NCBI GenBank assembly: GCA_004322215.1 | Contig: SCSM01000021.1 | Location: 1 to 64,000 of the forward strand | DNA: 64,000 nucleotides | Direction of reading: 5' to 3' | Source: Bacteroidota bacterium | GTDB lineage: Bacteria > Bacteroidota > Ignavibacteria > Kapaibacteriales > UBA2268 | Shown here: positions 46,057-56,697 of the stretch, one piece after another | Position numbering within the stretch: position 1 is the first letter of the stretch | How the letters are laid out: the number at the start of each line of letters is the position of its first letter | Program-made: the position numbers and the translations under genes | Notes under the pieces: model-generated | What the model saw: only the letters and a program-made list of their open reading frames with translations | What the model was told of the DNA's origin: nothing | Databases searched by the model: none

Positions 46057-47745
46057 TTAGTCTCTTCTTCTGAAAACAATGTATCTGTCACAAAAATCAA
46101 CCTTATGCCATTCTTTTGATACTTTATCACAAACGACTTTTGCAAATTCTTCTTCTTTCGGTTTATAATAAATAACAATATTTTCTTTTAATGATTTCAT
46201 TTTTTCTAAGGTATCACTAATATTTGCATTTAAAGGTAAAGGATATGTTTTACACTTTTTACCCTCAATCCAATTATTCATTATTCCCATCGTGTACCAT
46301 GCAAGCTGAGGGTTCAACGATTCAGATGATGTTGCTTCATGATATAGATAGATAAACGAATTCTCATTTGATTTTAATACATATCCCGCTGCTTTTTCTG
46401 CTCCATAAGAATGACCTAACGTGTAAAATGAGTTCAAAACAATAATATTTGTTATTAACATTAGTGAACAAACAAAAATAAATGCAGTACTGAATTTATC
46501 AGTTAAATTTTGAATAATTTTTCCTTTAATAAATATAACTGCACACAGTGAAATTGTTATTAATGAAATAAGTACCAGTGCATTGGTAGAAAAATGATAA
46601 GCCGTAAATATCAATTTAATATCTTGTCTTATACCATTACTGAATGACCACACAGTAAATATTATTATACTTAAAAATAAAAGCCAAATCAACCTGTAAT
46701 TCTTGATGAATAATTTCATATTTTCAATAAAAATTACTGAAATTAATATGGCAGGTGGAACCATATATACCGAATAATGAAGCATTTTGGTTCTCGCTAT
46801 CGATAGAATAATAAAAATTATTCCAAACCATAACACTGATGCATACAATACATAATCTGTTCTTATTTTTTCAATAATACTATTTCTAATATTTTTTGAA
46901 ATCAGGAGAATAATTAAAACAAAAGTGAATAATACAAAAGGATTTGATACCAATAACTGATTCAGGTAATAAAATGGACCAAGTTTGGGACTGTTTGTTT
47001 CAACGACCGAATAGATGTGAGGTACAAATAATGCCTTGTAAAATGGTGCCCCGTATTGAATAATCATATAGATATACCAGGGGGATGCCAGGGATATAGC
47101 TATAATCGAAGCGAGTAGCAAATACCATTTCTTATTGTTTTTCTCAAAAGAAAGTAAAAAAACAAATAACAAAGGAAGAAAAGATATTATAATTTTTGTC
47201 ATTAGAGCCGAAGCAAATCCTAAAGCAAATATTATTGAATAGAATATTATTTTTTTCTTTTCATCTGATTCTCTCAGCTTAATTACAGCCCAAAAAGTCA
47301 GAATGAAAAAGAATGTGAGAGGAATATCAGTCATCCCCTCACGTGAAAATTTATCCCAGACATAAGTACTTCCTGTTAATATGACTGCCAGTAATGAGTA
47401 TTTGAATGATACTATTCTCTTCGAAATTAAATAAATGAAAATCAGTGATGCAATCGAACACAATACGGTAAAAAAACGTACAGAGAATCCATTCTCACCA
47501 AACACACTCATAGCACCGGACATAAACCAAATTGTTAACGGAGGGTATGTCGAAGAATACAAACCTCCGGACGAATATAAAGTCTGGTCCCAAAAATCGT
47601 TAAAATGCAGTATACTTTTTGCACGTATGGCATATAATCCTTCGTCCCAGGGCTGTATCTCACCTTTTCCCAGGTTGATGAAAACTATTATTGACATTAA
47701 AGCAATAACACCTGTAATTATCCATTTTTCTTTTTTTTGTAACAT
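46057..47745 (-). CDS. Glycosyltransferase family 39-like (ArnT/PMT) membrane protein
   Basis: A 562-residue polytopic membrane protein with about a dozen hydrophobic segments. The first periplasmic loop reads EIQPWDEGLYAIRA, with the Asp-Glu pair found in GT39/ArnT-type enzymes, followed by YPPLTIWFMSG. Such enzymes use undecaprenyl- or dolichyl-phosphate sugars to glycosylate lipid A or proteins. Which sugar or acceptor is unknown. It lies 3 bases downstream of the GT9 gene, overlapping in transcription, and 33 bases upstream of the methyltransferase. Confidence 0.82.
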   Translation of the reverse strand: MLQKKEKWIITGVIALMSIIVFINLGKGEIQPWDEGLYAIRAKSILHFNDFWDQTLYSSGGLYSSTYPPLTIWFMSGAMSVFGENGFSVRFFTVLCSIASLIFIYLISKRIVSFKYSLLAVILTGSTYVWDKFSREGMTDIPLTFFFILTFWAVIKLRESDEKKKIIFYSIIFALGFASALMTKIIISFLPLLFVFLLSFEKNNKKWYLLLASIIAISLASPWYIYMIIQYGAPFYKALFVPHIYSVVETNSPKLGPFYYLNQLLVSNPFVLFTFVLIILLISKNIRNSIIEKIRTDYVLYASVLWFGIIFIILSIARTKMLHYSVYMVPPAILISVIFIENMKLFIKNYRLIWLLFLSIIIFTVWSFSNGIRQDIKLIFTAYHFSTNALVLISLITISLCAVIFIKGKIIQNLTDKFSTAFIFVCSLMLITNIIVLNSFYTLGHSYGAEKAAGYVLKSNENSFIYLYHEATSSESLNPQLAWYTMGIMNNWIEGKKCKTYPLPLNANISDTLEKMKSLKENIVIYYKPKEEEFAKVVCDKVSKEWHKVDFCDRYIVFRRRD

Positions 47746-47747
47746 TT

Positions 47748-48794
47748 TTATTTATTTAATATTTTCTTTGCTCCCATGGATACATCTTCAACACTTATTT
47801 TGTTCATACAATCAAAATGTCCCTTTGGGCATTTATCTCTTCCAATATGAGTACATGGTCTGCATGGGACATCTTTTTCAACGATTACATTTTCCACTCT
47901 GAATGGAGTAAAACCAAATTCTTTGACAGTCGAGCCAAAAATTGCAACCACAGGTACTTGTCTTGCAGCAGCTATATGCATCACTCCAGTATCATTAGTA
48001 ATCAGCAAATTGCATTTGTCAATCACTTCGGCTGTACTAATTATAGAATCGGAGCCACTATTATCAATCAATTTAACTTCTGATAAATTAATAATATTTT
48101 TTGTTATCTCGACATCAGATTTACCTCCGATAATAACTAATTCTGCTTCATATTTATCTCTTATTAACTTGATTAATTCTGCAAATCTTTCAGGAAGCCA
48201 TCTTTTTGTTTTGTGATAAGCTCCCGGCGCAACAGCTATTCTTAATTTACCTCTACTCACATTTTGATTTGAAAATGGAAGATAAAATCCTTTTTCTTTA
48301 TCCTCAGGAAGCCACAACTCAAGCCCTTTCTCATCATCAGGTAAATGATAATCAGAAACAGTTTCAAAATAAATTTCAGGAATTTGTTTTATTTTCTTTG
48401 ATAAATTTTTTTTAAAATAAACCAATGATAATTTATTTAATCTGTTTTTTCTCACTTTGACTATTTTTTTTGCAAGTCCCTGGCTCAGTTGAAATGACCT
48501 TAGGTTCCTCTGTAAATCAATTAATAAATCATATTTTTTATTTTCAATCCTTAACAGTATTTGTTTTTTGAGATTCTTTATATCAATTCCTTTCCAGCTT
48601 TTCTCATATTCAATCAGGTTGTTAATATGAGGGTTATGTTTGTAAATCTCAATAAATGGTTTTGCGGTAATGAAATCTATTCTTGCTTTCGGGAAATTAT
48701 TTCTCAGATTACGGGCAAGATGAGTAGTAAGGATTACATCACCCATAGAGCTTAATCTGATAATTAAAATACTTGATGGCTCGCCGCCTTTCAT
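47748..48794 (-). CDS. Glycosyltransferase family 9 (heptosyltransferase-like)
   Basis: A 348-residue GT-B enzyme with the N-terminal ILIIRLSSMGDVILTTHLARNL and the ADP-sugar-binding C-terminal domain: VAVAPGAYHKTKRWLPERFAELI-like segment near 195 and DTGVMHIAAARQVPVVAIFGST near 275. The C-terminal CRPCTHIGRDKCPKGHFDCM cysteine run is common in this family. The ATG at 48794 is preferred; a TTG at 48851 adds 19 unconserved residues. Acts on lipopolysaccharide core or a related glycan, precise acceptor unknown. Confidence 0.87.
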   Translation of the reverse strand: MKGGEPSSILIIRLSSMGDVILTTHLARNLRNNFPKARIDFITAKPFIEIYKHNPHINNLIEYEKSWKGIDIKNLKKQILLRIENKKYDLLIDLQRNLRSFQLSQGLAKKIVKVRKNRLNKLSLVYFKKNLSKKIKQIPEIYFETVSDYHLPDDEKGLELWLPEDKEKGFYLPFSNQNVSRGKLRIAVAPGAYHKTKRWLPERFAELIKLIRDKYEAELVIIGGKSDVEITKNIINLSEVKLIDNSGSDSIISTAEVIDKCNLLITNDTGVMHIAAARQVPVVAIFGSTVKEFGFTPFRVENVIVEKDVPCRPCTHIGRDKCPKGHFDCMNKISVEDVSMGAKKILNK

Positions 48795-48882
48795 CAAAAC
48801 CTTCAAAAAATCTTTGAAAATTGAACTTCTATAATTAACTTGCAGTTTCAAATATATTAAAATAATCTAAATAGTCAAGAAT

Positions 48883-49230
48883 ATGAGATTTTCAATTGAC
48901 AGACAGGACAACATAGCTATATTTACTTTGAAGGATAAAAAGCTGGATGCCGAGATAGCTCCTCAGCTTAAAGCAGAGCTTCTTATATTATGCCAGCCGG
49001 AACTTGAGGCATTGATTTTCGATATGTCCCAGGTTGAACACGTGGACAGTACAGGGCTTGGAGCACTTCTTCTTGCTAATCGTCAGTTGAAGGACAATGA
49101 AGCACCTATAATTCTCGTCGGTGTTCAGGAAATGGTTATGAAAATGCTTAGTATCTCACAGCTCGATACAATCTTCGATTATGATGAATCAGTTGAGGAT
49201 GCTCTTGAATACCTGAAAGACGGCAATTAA
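48883..49230 (+). CDS. STAS-domain protein (anti-sigma factor antagonist-like)
   Basis: A 115-residue STAS domain: DNIAIFTLKDKKLDAEIAPQLKAEL, then DMSQVEHVDSTGLGALLLANRQLKD, which has Ser in the D-S-T-G-L-G phosphorylation loop used by SpoIIAA-like antagonists, and a final MVMKMLSISQLDTIF helix. It may regulate a sigma factor or kinase, but no anti-sigma factor kinase is next to it. It is divergent from the GT9 gene and convergent with nuoC. Confidence 0.88.
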   Translation: MRFSIDRQDNIAIFTLKDKKLDAEIAPQLKAELLILCQPELEALIFDMSQVEHVDSTGLGALLLANRQLKDNEAPIILVGVQEMVMKMLSISQLDTIFDYDESVEDALEYLKDGN

Positions 49231-49261
49231 CATTATTTTCCTAATAAATATATACCGACTT

Positions 49262-49792
49262 CTATTGCAATTCTCCATATTTTTCAGGATAAGGTGGTAA
49301 TGGCAAAGTATCAGGTACACCCATTAGAGGATAATCTTTTCTCAATGGGTAAACCGGTTCGCCTGTCTCTTTGTCAACATAATCTTCCGGCATATAAAAT
49401 CTTCTTAGATTCGGATGCCCCTCGAATTTTATCCCATACATGTCAAAAGTTTCTCTTTCGTACCAGGTCGCACTCTCCCAAATTCCGGTTACACTTGGGC
49501 AAGTGCAATCATCTTCCTCTACCGGCACTTTAATTCTAAGTCTGATTTTAAATTTATTTGAATATAAGAAGTAAACTACCTCAAATCTGCTTTGTGGCTT
49601 TAACCAATCAATTGCAGTTATATCAATTAACATATCAAAACTCGTTTCAGGATTATCCCTTAGCTCTTTTGCTACATTAAGTAATTTATTTTTTGGTATT
49701 AGAATTGTAAATTGTTCTCTATGTTCATAATTACCAACTTCAGGACAAAGAGGTTTTACAATTTTCAGAATAGTATCTTTAGTCAAAGCCAT
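49262..49792 (-). CDS. nuoC: NADH-quinone oxidoreductase subunit C
   Basis: The 176-residue protein is the 30-kDa peripheral subunit of complex I. The core motif is [32 protein letters not shown], followed by PLRKDYPL. Length is normal for a stand-alone NuoC. An ATG at 49792 starts the conserved sequence; the frame extends only 4 codons further to a TTG. No nuoB, nuoD or other complex I gene lies beside it on either side, which is unusual. Confidence 0.92.
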   Translation of the reverse strand: MALTKDTILKIVKPLCPEVGNYEHREQFTILIPKNKLLNVAKELRDNPETSFDMLIDITAIDWLKPQSRFEVVYFLYSNKFKIRLRIKVPVEEDDCTCPSVTGIWESATWYERETFDMYGIKFEGHPNLRRFYMPEDYVDKETGEPVYPLRKDYPLMGVPDTLPLPPYPEKYGELQ

Positions 49793-49966
49793 AACAAAAC
49801 TCAAATTTTAATAACTTATTCAAATTCAAAAAATAAAATTACAAAAAATTCAGGAAAGATGGGAATTTTGAAAGAAATTGTTATTTTTATAATAATTAAA
49901 TCAAAATTAGATTCATAATTATTTATTATTAGGATTTTTATAAGACCAAGTATTCAGTTCTTGTTT

Positions 49967-50673
49967 TGTAATACCATTTGAATCTACAAATTTCTTTACC
50001 TTTTTCTGATAATGAGGATAAATATTTCAACGATGAAAGTTCATTTATTGATGACAATGAATATCCTGAATTGAGTTATATTAAATTATAACAAAATCAA
50101 AATGACACTTTAATTGTTAAAACACTGACACAAGATAGTATTTTAATTTCAATTGAAAAATTTGTAACAAAGGATAATAAATCTATTCCTTTTGGAGAAT
50201 CAATATACTTTTACAAAAATGGAATAGTTAAAGCTCGAATTAATTATAATGAAAATGGTGAATTAGATAAAGAACTAATTAGTTACTATTTAAATAATAC
50301 GATTAGAAGGCATGAATATTACAACAATGGTAAGTTAGACTCAGGCAAATGTTTTGATATAGATGATAAGGAATTACAACATTTTCCTTACCGAACTGAA
50401 CCTCAATTTGATTTGAATTTACTAAGTAGGTTATTGGTGTATCCTGAAATTTTGAGACGTAATCGAATTGAAAATAATATTATTATTAAAGTTTATTATA
50501 ATCATGATGGAACTCCATTAAAATTTAAATTCAATAAAGATACAAAAAAGGAATCCATTGATGAAATTATAAGGGTTTTAACTTCTTATAAACTTTACGA
50601 ACCTCCATTATTAGATGGTGAACCAGTAAATCTTTGGATGTCTGTTCCAATTCAATTCAGAATTAGAAAATAA
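49967..50673 (+). pseudogene. Decayed gene: MORN/YwqK-like repeats and TonB C-terminal domain
   Basis: Joining the frame from about 49967 to 50673 gives a protein with FYKNGIVKARINYNENGELDKEL and YYNNGKLDSGKCF, like the YwqK/MORN repeats of Bacteroidota proteins, and a C-terminal TonB-like domain (YPEILRRNRIENNIIIKVYYNHDGTP and EPVNLWMSVPIQFRI). A TAA at 50089-50091 interrupts it, no ATG opens the frame, and the codon before 49967 is TAA. Only the last 86 codons are open from a TTG at 50413. I read it as a remnant. It has the same strand as hflX downstream. Confidence 0.65.
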
Positions 50674-50756
50674 TTATTTCATCAAAAAGTACTTAAATTT
50701 CAATATTTCACCTCTCAAAACGTGAATAATTCCGAATTTAATTTGTAGGAAATTAT

Positions 50757-52031
50757 TTGCACGAAAATACTGAATCAAAAGAAAAGGCGATTGCTATAGC
50801 CATTGGAAAAAAAGGTTCCGACAGGGATATCGCATTTGAACATCTCGATGAAATTGAATCGCTTGCTGAAACAGCAGGTGCCGTAATTATTGAAAAGATT
50901 TACCAGGAACTCGATTTTCCTAATAAAGCCACTGTTATTGGAAAAGGTAAAGCAGAAGAAATTCAGGCACTGGTTGAAGAGAAAGGAATTTCTCTCATTA
51001 TCTTCGAGGATGATATTTCCCCGACTCAAATGAGGAATCTGGAAAATTTATTTCAGGTTAAGGTTGTTGACAGAAGTGGTCTAATACTCGATATTTTTGC
51101 ACAACATGCCCGTTCACTCGAGGCGAAGGTGCAGGTCGAGCTTGCTCAATCCCAATATTTATTGCCTCGTTTAACCAGGATGTGGACTCACCTTTCTAAG
51201 CAATTTGGTGGTATAAGAACAAAAGGTCCCGGTGAAACTCAAATCGAAACCGACCGCAGAATGTTGAAAATTAAAATTCAGAAACTAAAAGAAAAACTCG
51301 ATGAAATATCCGTTCAAAGAGAACAACAGCGAAAAGGAAGAAAAGAGTTTACACAATTCGCACTTGTCGGTTATACTAATGCCGGTAAATCAACTTTAAT
51401 GAATTCAATTACCGATGCCAATGTCTATGTCGAAGATAAATTATTTGCGACACTCGACACAACAGTTCGTTCTTTCAATCTTCCGGGTGGAGCAAAGGCA
51501 CTTATTTCAGATACAGTAGGATTCATAAGGAAACTGCCCATCAATTTGATTGCATCATTCAGAACTACTCTTTCAGAAGCTGAAGAAGCTGATATTTTGA
51601 TTCATGTTGTTGATGTGTCTCATAAGTTTTTCAGGGAACACATTAAAACCGTTAATGAAACTCTCGACGGACTTAAAATAAATCAAAAACCGACTATTCT
51701 GGTTTTAAATAAAGTTGATCTAATTGAAGATGTGAATGACATCCGCGCCATTGAATCGGAATTCCCAAATGTAGTTTTTACATCCGGCTCGAGAAATATT
51801 AATATTCAGAAACTCCTGAATGTATTGCAGGAAAAATCCGAACAACAAAGTAAATCATTATTCTTCATTCTTCCATATACAGCCATGGACCTCGTTTCTG
51901 AAGTTTATTCAAATGCTGACATTATTTCGAGGGATGATAACGATGAAGGGATAAGTTTTAATGTACGGGTAAAAAATGATAAATTAAAAATACTTGAACA
52001 CAACTTGGGAAAATATATAAAAAGCAAATGA
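50757..52031 (+). CDS. hflX: GTPase HflX
   Basis: Ribosome-associated GTPase involved in ribosome recycling or rescue under stress. The 424-residue protein has the HflX N-terminal domain (about 1-180; VIGKGKAEEIQAL, IIFEDDISPTQMRNLE, QYLLPRLTRMWTHLSKQFGGI, GPGETQIETDRR) and a GTPase domain with G1 GYTNAGKSTL near residue 205, G3 DTVGF and G4 NKVD. The start is TTG at 50757, with AGGA about 9 bases upstream. Its TGA stop overlaps the next small ORF (ATGA). Confidence 0.93.
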   Translation: MHENTESKEKAIAIAIGKKGSDRDIAFEHLDEIESLAETAGAVIIEKIYQELDFPNKATVIGKGKAEEIQALVEEKGISLIIFEDDISPTQMRNLENLFQVKVVDRSGLILDIFAQHARSLEAKVQVELAQSQYLLPRLTRMWTHLSKQFGGIRTKGPGETQIETDRRMLKIKIQKLKEKLDEISVQREQQRKGRKEFTQFALVGYTNAGKSTLMNSITDANVYVEDKLFATLDTTVRSFNLPGGAKALISDTVGFIRKLPINLIASFRTTLSEAEEADILIHVVDVSHKFFREHIKTVNETLDGLKINQKPTILVLNKVDLIEDVNDIRAIESEFPNVVFTSGSRNINIQKLLNVLQEKSEQQSKSLFFILPYTAMDLVSEVYSNADIISRDDNDEGISFNVRVKNDKLKILEHNLGKYIKSK

Positions 52032-52216
52032 TTATGGAAAAGCCGGCAGTACGAAATGTAATTAGAGATACCCGAAGGGAAATTAAATATGTAATTTATG
52101 CTAATAAGGAATTGAACAGGGATGAGATGTTAAAAGAAATCAGAAAATTCAACTCAGTTTCATACAACATAAGACAAAAGCATGGCTCTACGATTGAATT
52201 AATTGCGGAAGATTAA
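52028..52216 (+). CDS. Small conserved-looking protein of unknown function
   Basis: A 62-residue charged protein. It starts at ATG 52028, overlapping the hflX stop as ATGA, with an alternative ATG at 52034. Its last 14 bases overlap the mfd start. The coupling on both sides and codon pattern suggest it is translated. The sequence ends [12 protein letters not shown] and has no motif I know. It is basic, and might be a nucleic-acid or ribosome-binding protein, but this is a guess. No homologue is recognised. Confidence 0.6.
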   Translation: MIMEKPAVRNVIRDTRREIKYVIYANKELNRDEMLKEIRKFNSVSYNIRQKHGSTIELIAED

Positions 52217-55200
52217 ATTGCTAAGTAAAACTCATATAAAAAATGTAACGGAGTACATTGATAATCTGAAATTCATTAATGAATTATCAGATATTATTGA
52301 AGCCGGTAAAAATGAAATTTCTGTTAAAATACTTAGCGGTTCTTTAAAGTCCCTGATATTAGCGTCCCTATGGTTAAAGAAAAAAAGAAATTTCTTTATT
52401 ATTACAAACTCAGCGAATGAATCTGAAGAAATTTTTAACGATTTGCAACTTATCCTTGATGATATTCATTTAGCTTTACTATCAGAACCATCAAATAAGA
52501 TTCATTATGCAACTGAAAATCTTGACGAAAAATTAATATGGCTTATTGACGGATTATCTAAGTTAGAGAAAAATGATTTCTCAATAGCGATTTCAACTCC
52601 CGAATTATTCACTATCAATATACCGCGAAACGAAGAAATATCAAAATACAGAATAACACTTCAAAAAGGACAGGTACTTGATTATACTGAATTTTCGAAT
52701 ATGCTCGGTCTTAACGGATTCGAGAAAGTTGATTTCGTTTCTTCACAGGGCGAGATGGCGGTTCGTGGCGGGATTGTTGATGTCTTTCCATTGGGATGGG
52801 ATAATCCCATTAGAATAGAATTTTGGGATAATGAAATAGAATCAATTCGTGAATTTCAACCAATCTCCCAAAGAAGCATTCGGGAACATCAAATTGTTGA
52901 ATTTATTGCCAATATTTATCACTCTTCAAGAAGCTCTGCCGATTCATCAATTTTTGATTATTTAAAAGATGATACAATTTTTATTTTCGACAATCCGGAT
53001 TCTCTCCAATCATCAATTAATGATTGGAATTTATTCGATGATTTTCAAAAAATTTCTATCAATAAGATTGGTATTGCTGATATTGTTGTGAATTCTGAAA
53101 ATCAGCATCAATACCATGGTTCTGTCAAGGATTTTACAAACGGGCTCAGAAGACTTGCCGGAATAAATACAAAAATTGTAATCTCTGCACAGGGTAAGAT
53201 TCAATTGGACAGGTTGAAGGAATTGGTTGATAACGGTTTCGAATTGCCAGAAGACAAAGATTCATTAAATGCACCCTATCTTGCCGGCAAGGATAAAACG
53301 CTTAAGTCAATTCTTTGGCTTGATGAATCATTCACGCATGGATTCCACCTCCATGATTTTAATCTGGCTGTATTTACTGAACACGAAATTTTCGACAGGG
53401 CAAAAACTCAAATAACACGTAGAGGCAAGAAAAGTACAGGAGGTATATCTCTCCACGAATTAATGCAACTGAACATTGGCGATTATATCGTTCATGTTGA
53501 CAAAGGTATTGGAAAATTTGACGGCTTCAAAACGATTAAAATGGGAGACACGCTCCAGGATTGTGTCCGGCTCCTTTTCGCTGATGATGATATTTTATAT
53601 GTCAACCTGAATTACATTAATAAAATCCAGAAATATTCTTCACAGGAAGGTGTAATTCCTAAGCTAAGCAAACTGGGTTCGACTGAATGGCTGAGGAAAA
53701 AGGCAAAAACAAAGAAACGTCTTAAAGACATTGCAAGAGATTTAATCAAGCTTTATGCTGAACGTAAACGCCAACCCGGAATTTCATATCCCTCTGATAC
53801 AATCTGGCAAAAAGAATTTGAGGCATCTTTTATTTATGATGATACTCCGGACCAGGAACAAACTACTACCGAGGTGAAAAAAGATATGGAGTCAGTTACT
53901 CCTATGGACCGGCTTGTATGCGGCGATGTCGGATTCGGAAAAACCGAAATTGCAATCCGCGCCTCATTCAAAGCAGTTCAGGCAGGTAAGCAGGTTGCTG
54001 TTCTTGTTCCCACAACAATTCTTGCTCAACAGCATTACATGACTTTTATGGACAGGTTGCACCGCTATCCTGTCAATATCGAGGTATTATCACGCTTTCG
54101 TTCCAAAAAAGAACAGGATACAATTGTTGATAAGGTTCAGAATGCAAATGTTGATATTCTTATCGGGACACACAGATTACTCAGCAAAGATGTTGCTTTC
54201 AAAAACCTTGGGCTTCTTGTAATCGATGAGGAACATCGTTTCGGTGTCGGTTCAAAAGAAAAACTCCGTCAGATGAGAAGCAATATAGATACTCTAACTC
54301 TTACAGCAACTCCAATTCCACGAACACTTAATTTTTCGCTTATGGGTGCAAGGGATTTGAGTATTATTGAAACTCCCCCGAGAAACCGCCTCCCGATTTA
54401 TACCGAAATTCTGGAATGGAATGACAAAACAATCATTAAAGCAATTTCAAAAGAAATCGAAAGAAATGGTCAAATATTTTTCGTAAATGATACAATTAAA
54501 AACTTTGATAAAATCGCAAATAATATACAAATGCTTATGCCTTCATTGAGGGTTGCAATAGCACACGGGCAGATGCGTTCCAGCGAATTGGAAAAAATTA
54601 TGGAGAAATTTCTTGAACGCAAATTCGATATTCTGTTGACTACTAAAATTATCGAATCAGGAATAGATATCCCGAATGCAAATACTATGTTCATCAATAA
54701 TTCTCAGAATTTCGGATTAGCTGAACTTTACCAGCTTCGCGGCAGAGTTGGAAGGAGCAACACACAGGCATATTGTTATTTAATCATTCCCCCTGTTAGA
54801 ACTTTATCATCAAATTCATTAAGACGCTTGCAGGCAATTGAAGAATTTACAGAACTCGGAAGCGGATTACAGCTGGCAATGCGGGATATGGAAATTCGTG
54901 GTGCTGGTAATTTACTCGGTCCTGAGCAAAGTGGATACATCAACGATATCGGATTCGAGTTATACCAGAGAATATTGGATGAAGCTGTAAATGAATTAAA
55001 AATAGAGGAATTCAGTGATTTGTTCCTTAACGGAAAAAAATCCTCTCAAATTTTAACGGAAAATGAAGATATCGCTATCGAGCTTGATACTGATGCACTA
55101 ATACCATCAGATTACATCAGTAGTGAATCCGAACGATTCCAATTTTATAAAAAGCTGTATCATGTCAAAAACAATGATGAATTGCAGGAAATAATTAATG

Positions 55201-55526
55201 AAATGAAAGACAGATTCGGAAAACTACCACACCAGGCACAGGAATTGATATTTGCTGTTAAAGTCAGGACTGCAGCGCTTTCTTCCGGCTTCTCAAAAAT
55301 CACATTAAAAAATAATAAATTATTTGCTGAATTCATTCAGGATTTAGGAAATGATTTCTATGACACCGTTTTCCCGGCAATTGTCGAATTGCTTCAATTA
55401 TATTCAAATTCAAAGCTGAATCAAAAAAATGATAAACTTATAATTGAAATGACTCTTGAAAAACGGGATGAAGCAGTTGAATTTCTCTGGAGGTTAAAAA
55501 GGAGTATTAAAGAATTGATTTTGTAA
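52203..55526 (+). CDS. mfd: Transcription-repair coupling factor
   Basis: Displaces stalled RNA polymerase and recruits UvrA. The 1107-residue protein has the UvrB-like N-terminal region (about 1-330; [17 protein letters not shown]), the CarD-like RNA-polymerase-interaction domain ([20 protein letters not shown] near 425), a RecG-like helicase core with Walker [16 protein letters not shown] near 575 and DEEH box, [17 protein letters not shown], and a C-terminal TRCF domain. The frame opens with TTG at 52203, with another TTG at 52218; no ATG is near, so the start is uncertain. Length is at the normal range. Confidence 0.94.
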   Translation: MRKIKLLSKTHIKNVTEYIDNLKFINELSDIIEAGKNEISVKILSGSLKSLILASLWLKKKRNFFIITNSANESEEIFNDLQLILDDIHLALLSEPSNKIHYATENLDEKLIWLIDGLSKLEKNDFSIAISTPELFTINIPRNEEISKYRITLQKGQVLDYTEFSNMLGLNGFEKVDFVSSQGEMAVRGGIVDVFPLGWDNPIRIEFWDNEIESIREFQPISQRSIREHQIVEFIANIYHSSRSSADSSIFDYLKDDTIFIFDNPDSLQSSINDWNLFDDFQKISINKIGIADIVVNSENQHQYHGSVKDFTNGLRRLAGINTKIVISAQGKIQLDRLKELVDNGFELPEDKDSLNAPYLAGKDKTLKSILWLDESFTHGFHLHDFNLAVFTEHEIFDRAKTQITRRGKKSTGGISLHELMQLNIGDYIVHVDKGIGKFDGFKTIKMGDTLQDCVRLLFADDDILYVNLNYINKIQKYSSQEGVIPKLSKLGSTEWLRKKAKTKKRLKDIARDLIKLYAERKRQPGISYPSDTIWQKEFEASFIYDDTPDQEQTTTEVKKDMESVTPMDRLVCGDVGFGKTEIAIRASFKAVQAGKQVAVLVPTTILAQQHYMTFMDRLHRYPVNIEVLSRFRSKKEQDTIVDKVQNANVDILIGTHRLLSKDVAFKNLGLLVIDEEHRFGVGSKEKLRQMRSNIDTLTLTATPIPRTLNFSLMGARDLSIIETPPRNRLPIYTEILEWNDKTIIKAISKEIERNGQIFFVNDTIKNFDKIANNIQMLMPSLRVAIAHGQMRSSELEKIMEKFLERKFDILLTTKIIESGIDIPNANTMFINNSQNFGLAELYQLRGRVGRSNTQAYCYLIIPPVRTLSSNSLRRLQAIEEFTELGSGLQLAMRDMEIRGAGNLLGPEQSGYINDIGFELYQRILDEAVNELKIEEFSDLFLNGKKSSQILTENEDIAIELDTDALIPSDYISSESERFQFYKKLYHVKNNDELQEIINEMKDRFGKLPHQAQELIFAVKVRTAALSSGFSKITLKNNKLFAEFIQDLGNDFYDTVFPAIVELLQLYSNSKLNQKNDKLIIEMTLEKRDEAVEFLWRLKRSIKELIL

Positions 55527-55549
55527 TGATAAATAAATACTGTTATATA

Positions 55550-55641
55550 TTTCCGAGACTGTAAAATAAACTCTGTCCTATTATAGTTATACAAAATTAA
55601 CTGTTTTACTTTAGACAGAGTTTATTTTACAGTCTCGGAAA
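55550..55641. repeat. 92-bp element with 28-bp perfect inverted ends (MITE-like or terminator)
   Basis: Arms 55550-55577 and 55614-55641 are exact reverse complements over 28 bases, with a 36-base AT-rich loop. The arms run TTTCCGAGACTG then TAAAATAAACTCTGTC. Too long and without a U-run to be a simple terminator, though it may act as one between mfd and the convergent rubrerythrin gene. The GAGACTGTAAAAT-type end resembles IS256-family ends as I recall them, so it may be a MITE. No clear target-site duplication. Confidence 0.8.
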
Positions 55642-55803
55642 AGATTTTTTCAAAAAAAAATAACTCATTAATTAATAATGAGTTATGGCTCAATATTTTT
55701 TTATTCTATTGACAATTTCATTCTCCCTTTCAGGAATTATTCTAATTCCTGGCATTAATAATTTTAAATTTATTTATTGAAAATTCATTGAAAATTGAAA
55801 ATT

Positions 55804-56376
55804 TTAATAATTCTCCTTATCCAATTCAAAGTATGCCCTGGGATGCATGCACGCCGGGCATTTCTCAGGCGGAGTGCTTCCCTCGTGAATGTAGCCGCAG
55901 ACACGGCATTTCCAGCGCATTTTTCCTTCCCGCTTGAATACACAACCCTCCTCGATATTTGCTAATAATTTCCTGTATCTTTTTTCATGTTCCGCTTCGA
56001 TTTTTGCAATCAATGTGAACCTCGAAGCAATTTCACCGAACCCTTCCTCTCTTGCAATTTTAGCAAACTCCGGATATAGCTTTGTCCATTCTTCGTTCTC
56101 GCCCTCAGCAGAAGCTTTCAGGTTTTCAATTGTGGTACCGATTTTTCCAGCGGGATAGGTTGCTGTGATTTCCACAGGTCTCCCTTCCAAAAAACGGAAG
56201 AACTGCTTTGCGTGCGATTTCTCATTATCTGCTGTTTCCTGGAAAATTGCGGCGATTTGTTCGTATCCTTCCGCCTTGGCAACTTTTGCGAAAAATTCAT
56301 AGCGGTTCCTCGCCTGCGATTCCCCCGCAAATGCCTTCAATAAATTCTGTTCTGTTTTAGAACCTGCCAAATCCAT
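55804..56376 (-). CDS. rbr: Rubrerythrin
   Basis: Peroxide-scavenging non-heme diiron protein. The 190-residue protein has the ferritin-like four-helix domain with diiron ligands in AGESQARNRYEFFA, ETADNEKSHAKQFF and the second EEGFGEIASRF-EAEHEKRYRKL pair, then a C-terminal rubredoxin-type Fe(Cys)4 domain: CRVCGYIHEG and CPACMHP. Length and order are standard. The start has GGAG upstream. Monocistronic, convergent with mfd. Suggests tolerance of peroxide stress in an oxygen-sensitive or microaerophilic lifestyle, as in many anaerobes. Confidence 0.95.
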   Translation of the reverse strand: MDLAGSKTEQNLLKAFAGESQARNRYEFFAKVAKAEGYEQIAAIFQETADNEKSHAKQFFRFLEGRPVEITATYPAGKIGTTIENLKASAEGENEEWTKLYPEFAKIAREEGFGEIASRFTLIAKIEAEHEKRYRKLLANIEEGCVFKREGKMRWKCRVCGYIHEGSTPPEKCPACMHPRAYFELDKENY

Positions 56377-56697
56377 ATTAACTCCTTATAAAATTTTATT
56401 CAATATTTAGGTAAAAAACAATTTACTAAAATAAAAGGCATATTTAACAATTCACAATTCACTTTGAAATTTAAATATAGATTATTTATTTATAAATTTA
56501 TCATACCCATAAAAAATTACCAAATTCATACAATCTAACAATCTGATAGCTAAACTGCTAAATAGCTAAACTGCTAATGGCTAATTTTTTAATTTTAATT
56601 ATTAATTGAAGGAATTTCCTGTGTGGGTAAGCCATATTTTATTAAATTTGCTGTTTCTGTGTAATCAACAATTGAAAAAAACCAAAACGAATAGAAA
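56377..56697. other. Intergenic region with small tandem repeats
   Basis: About 320 bases between divergent rbr and smc. No ORF is supported. A near-tandem repeat at about 56547-56583 (TAGCTAAACTGCTAA twice, then TGGCTAA) and a short AATTCACAATTCAC run at 56447-56475 are the only structures seen. Promoters for both genes must lie here but no clear motif stands out. Confidence 0.35.
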
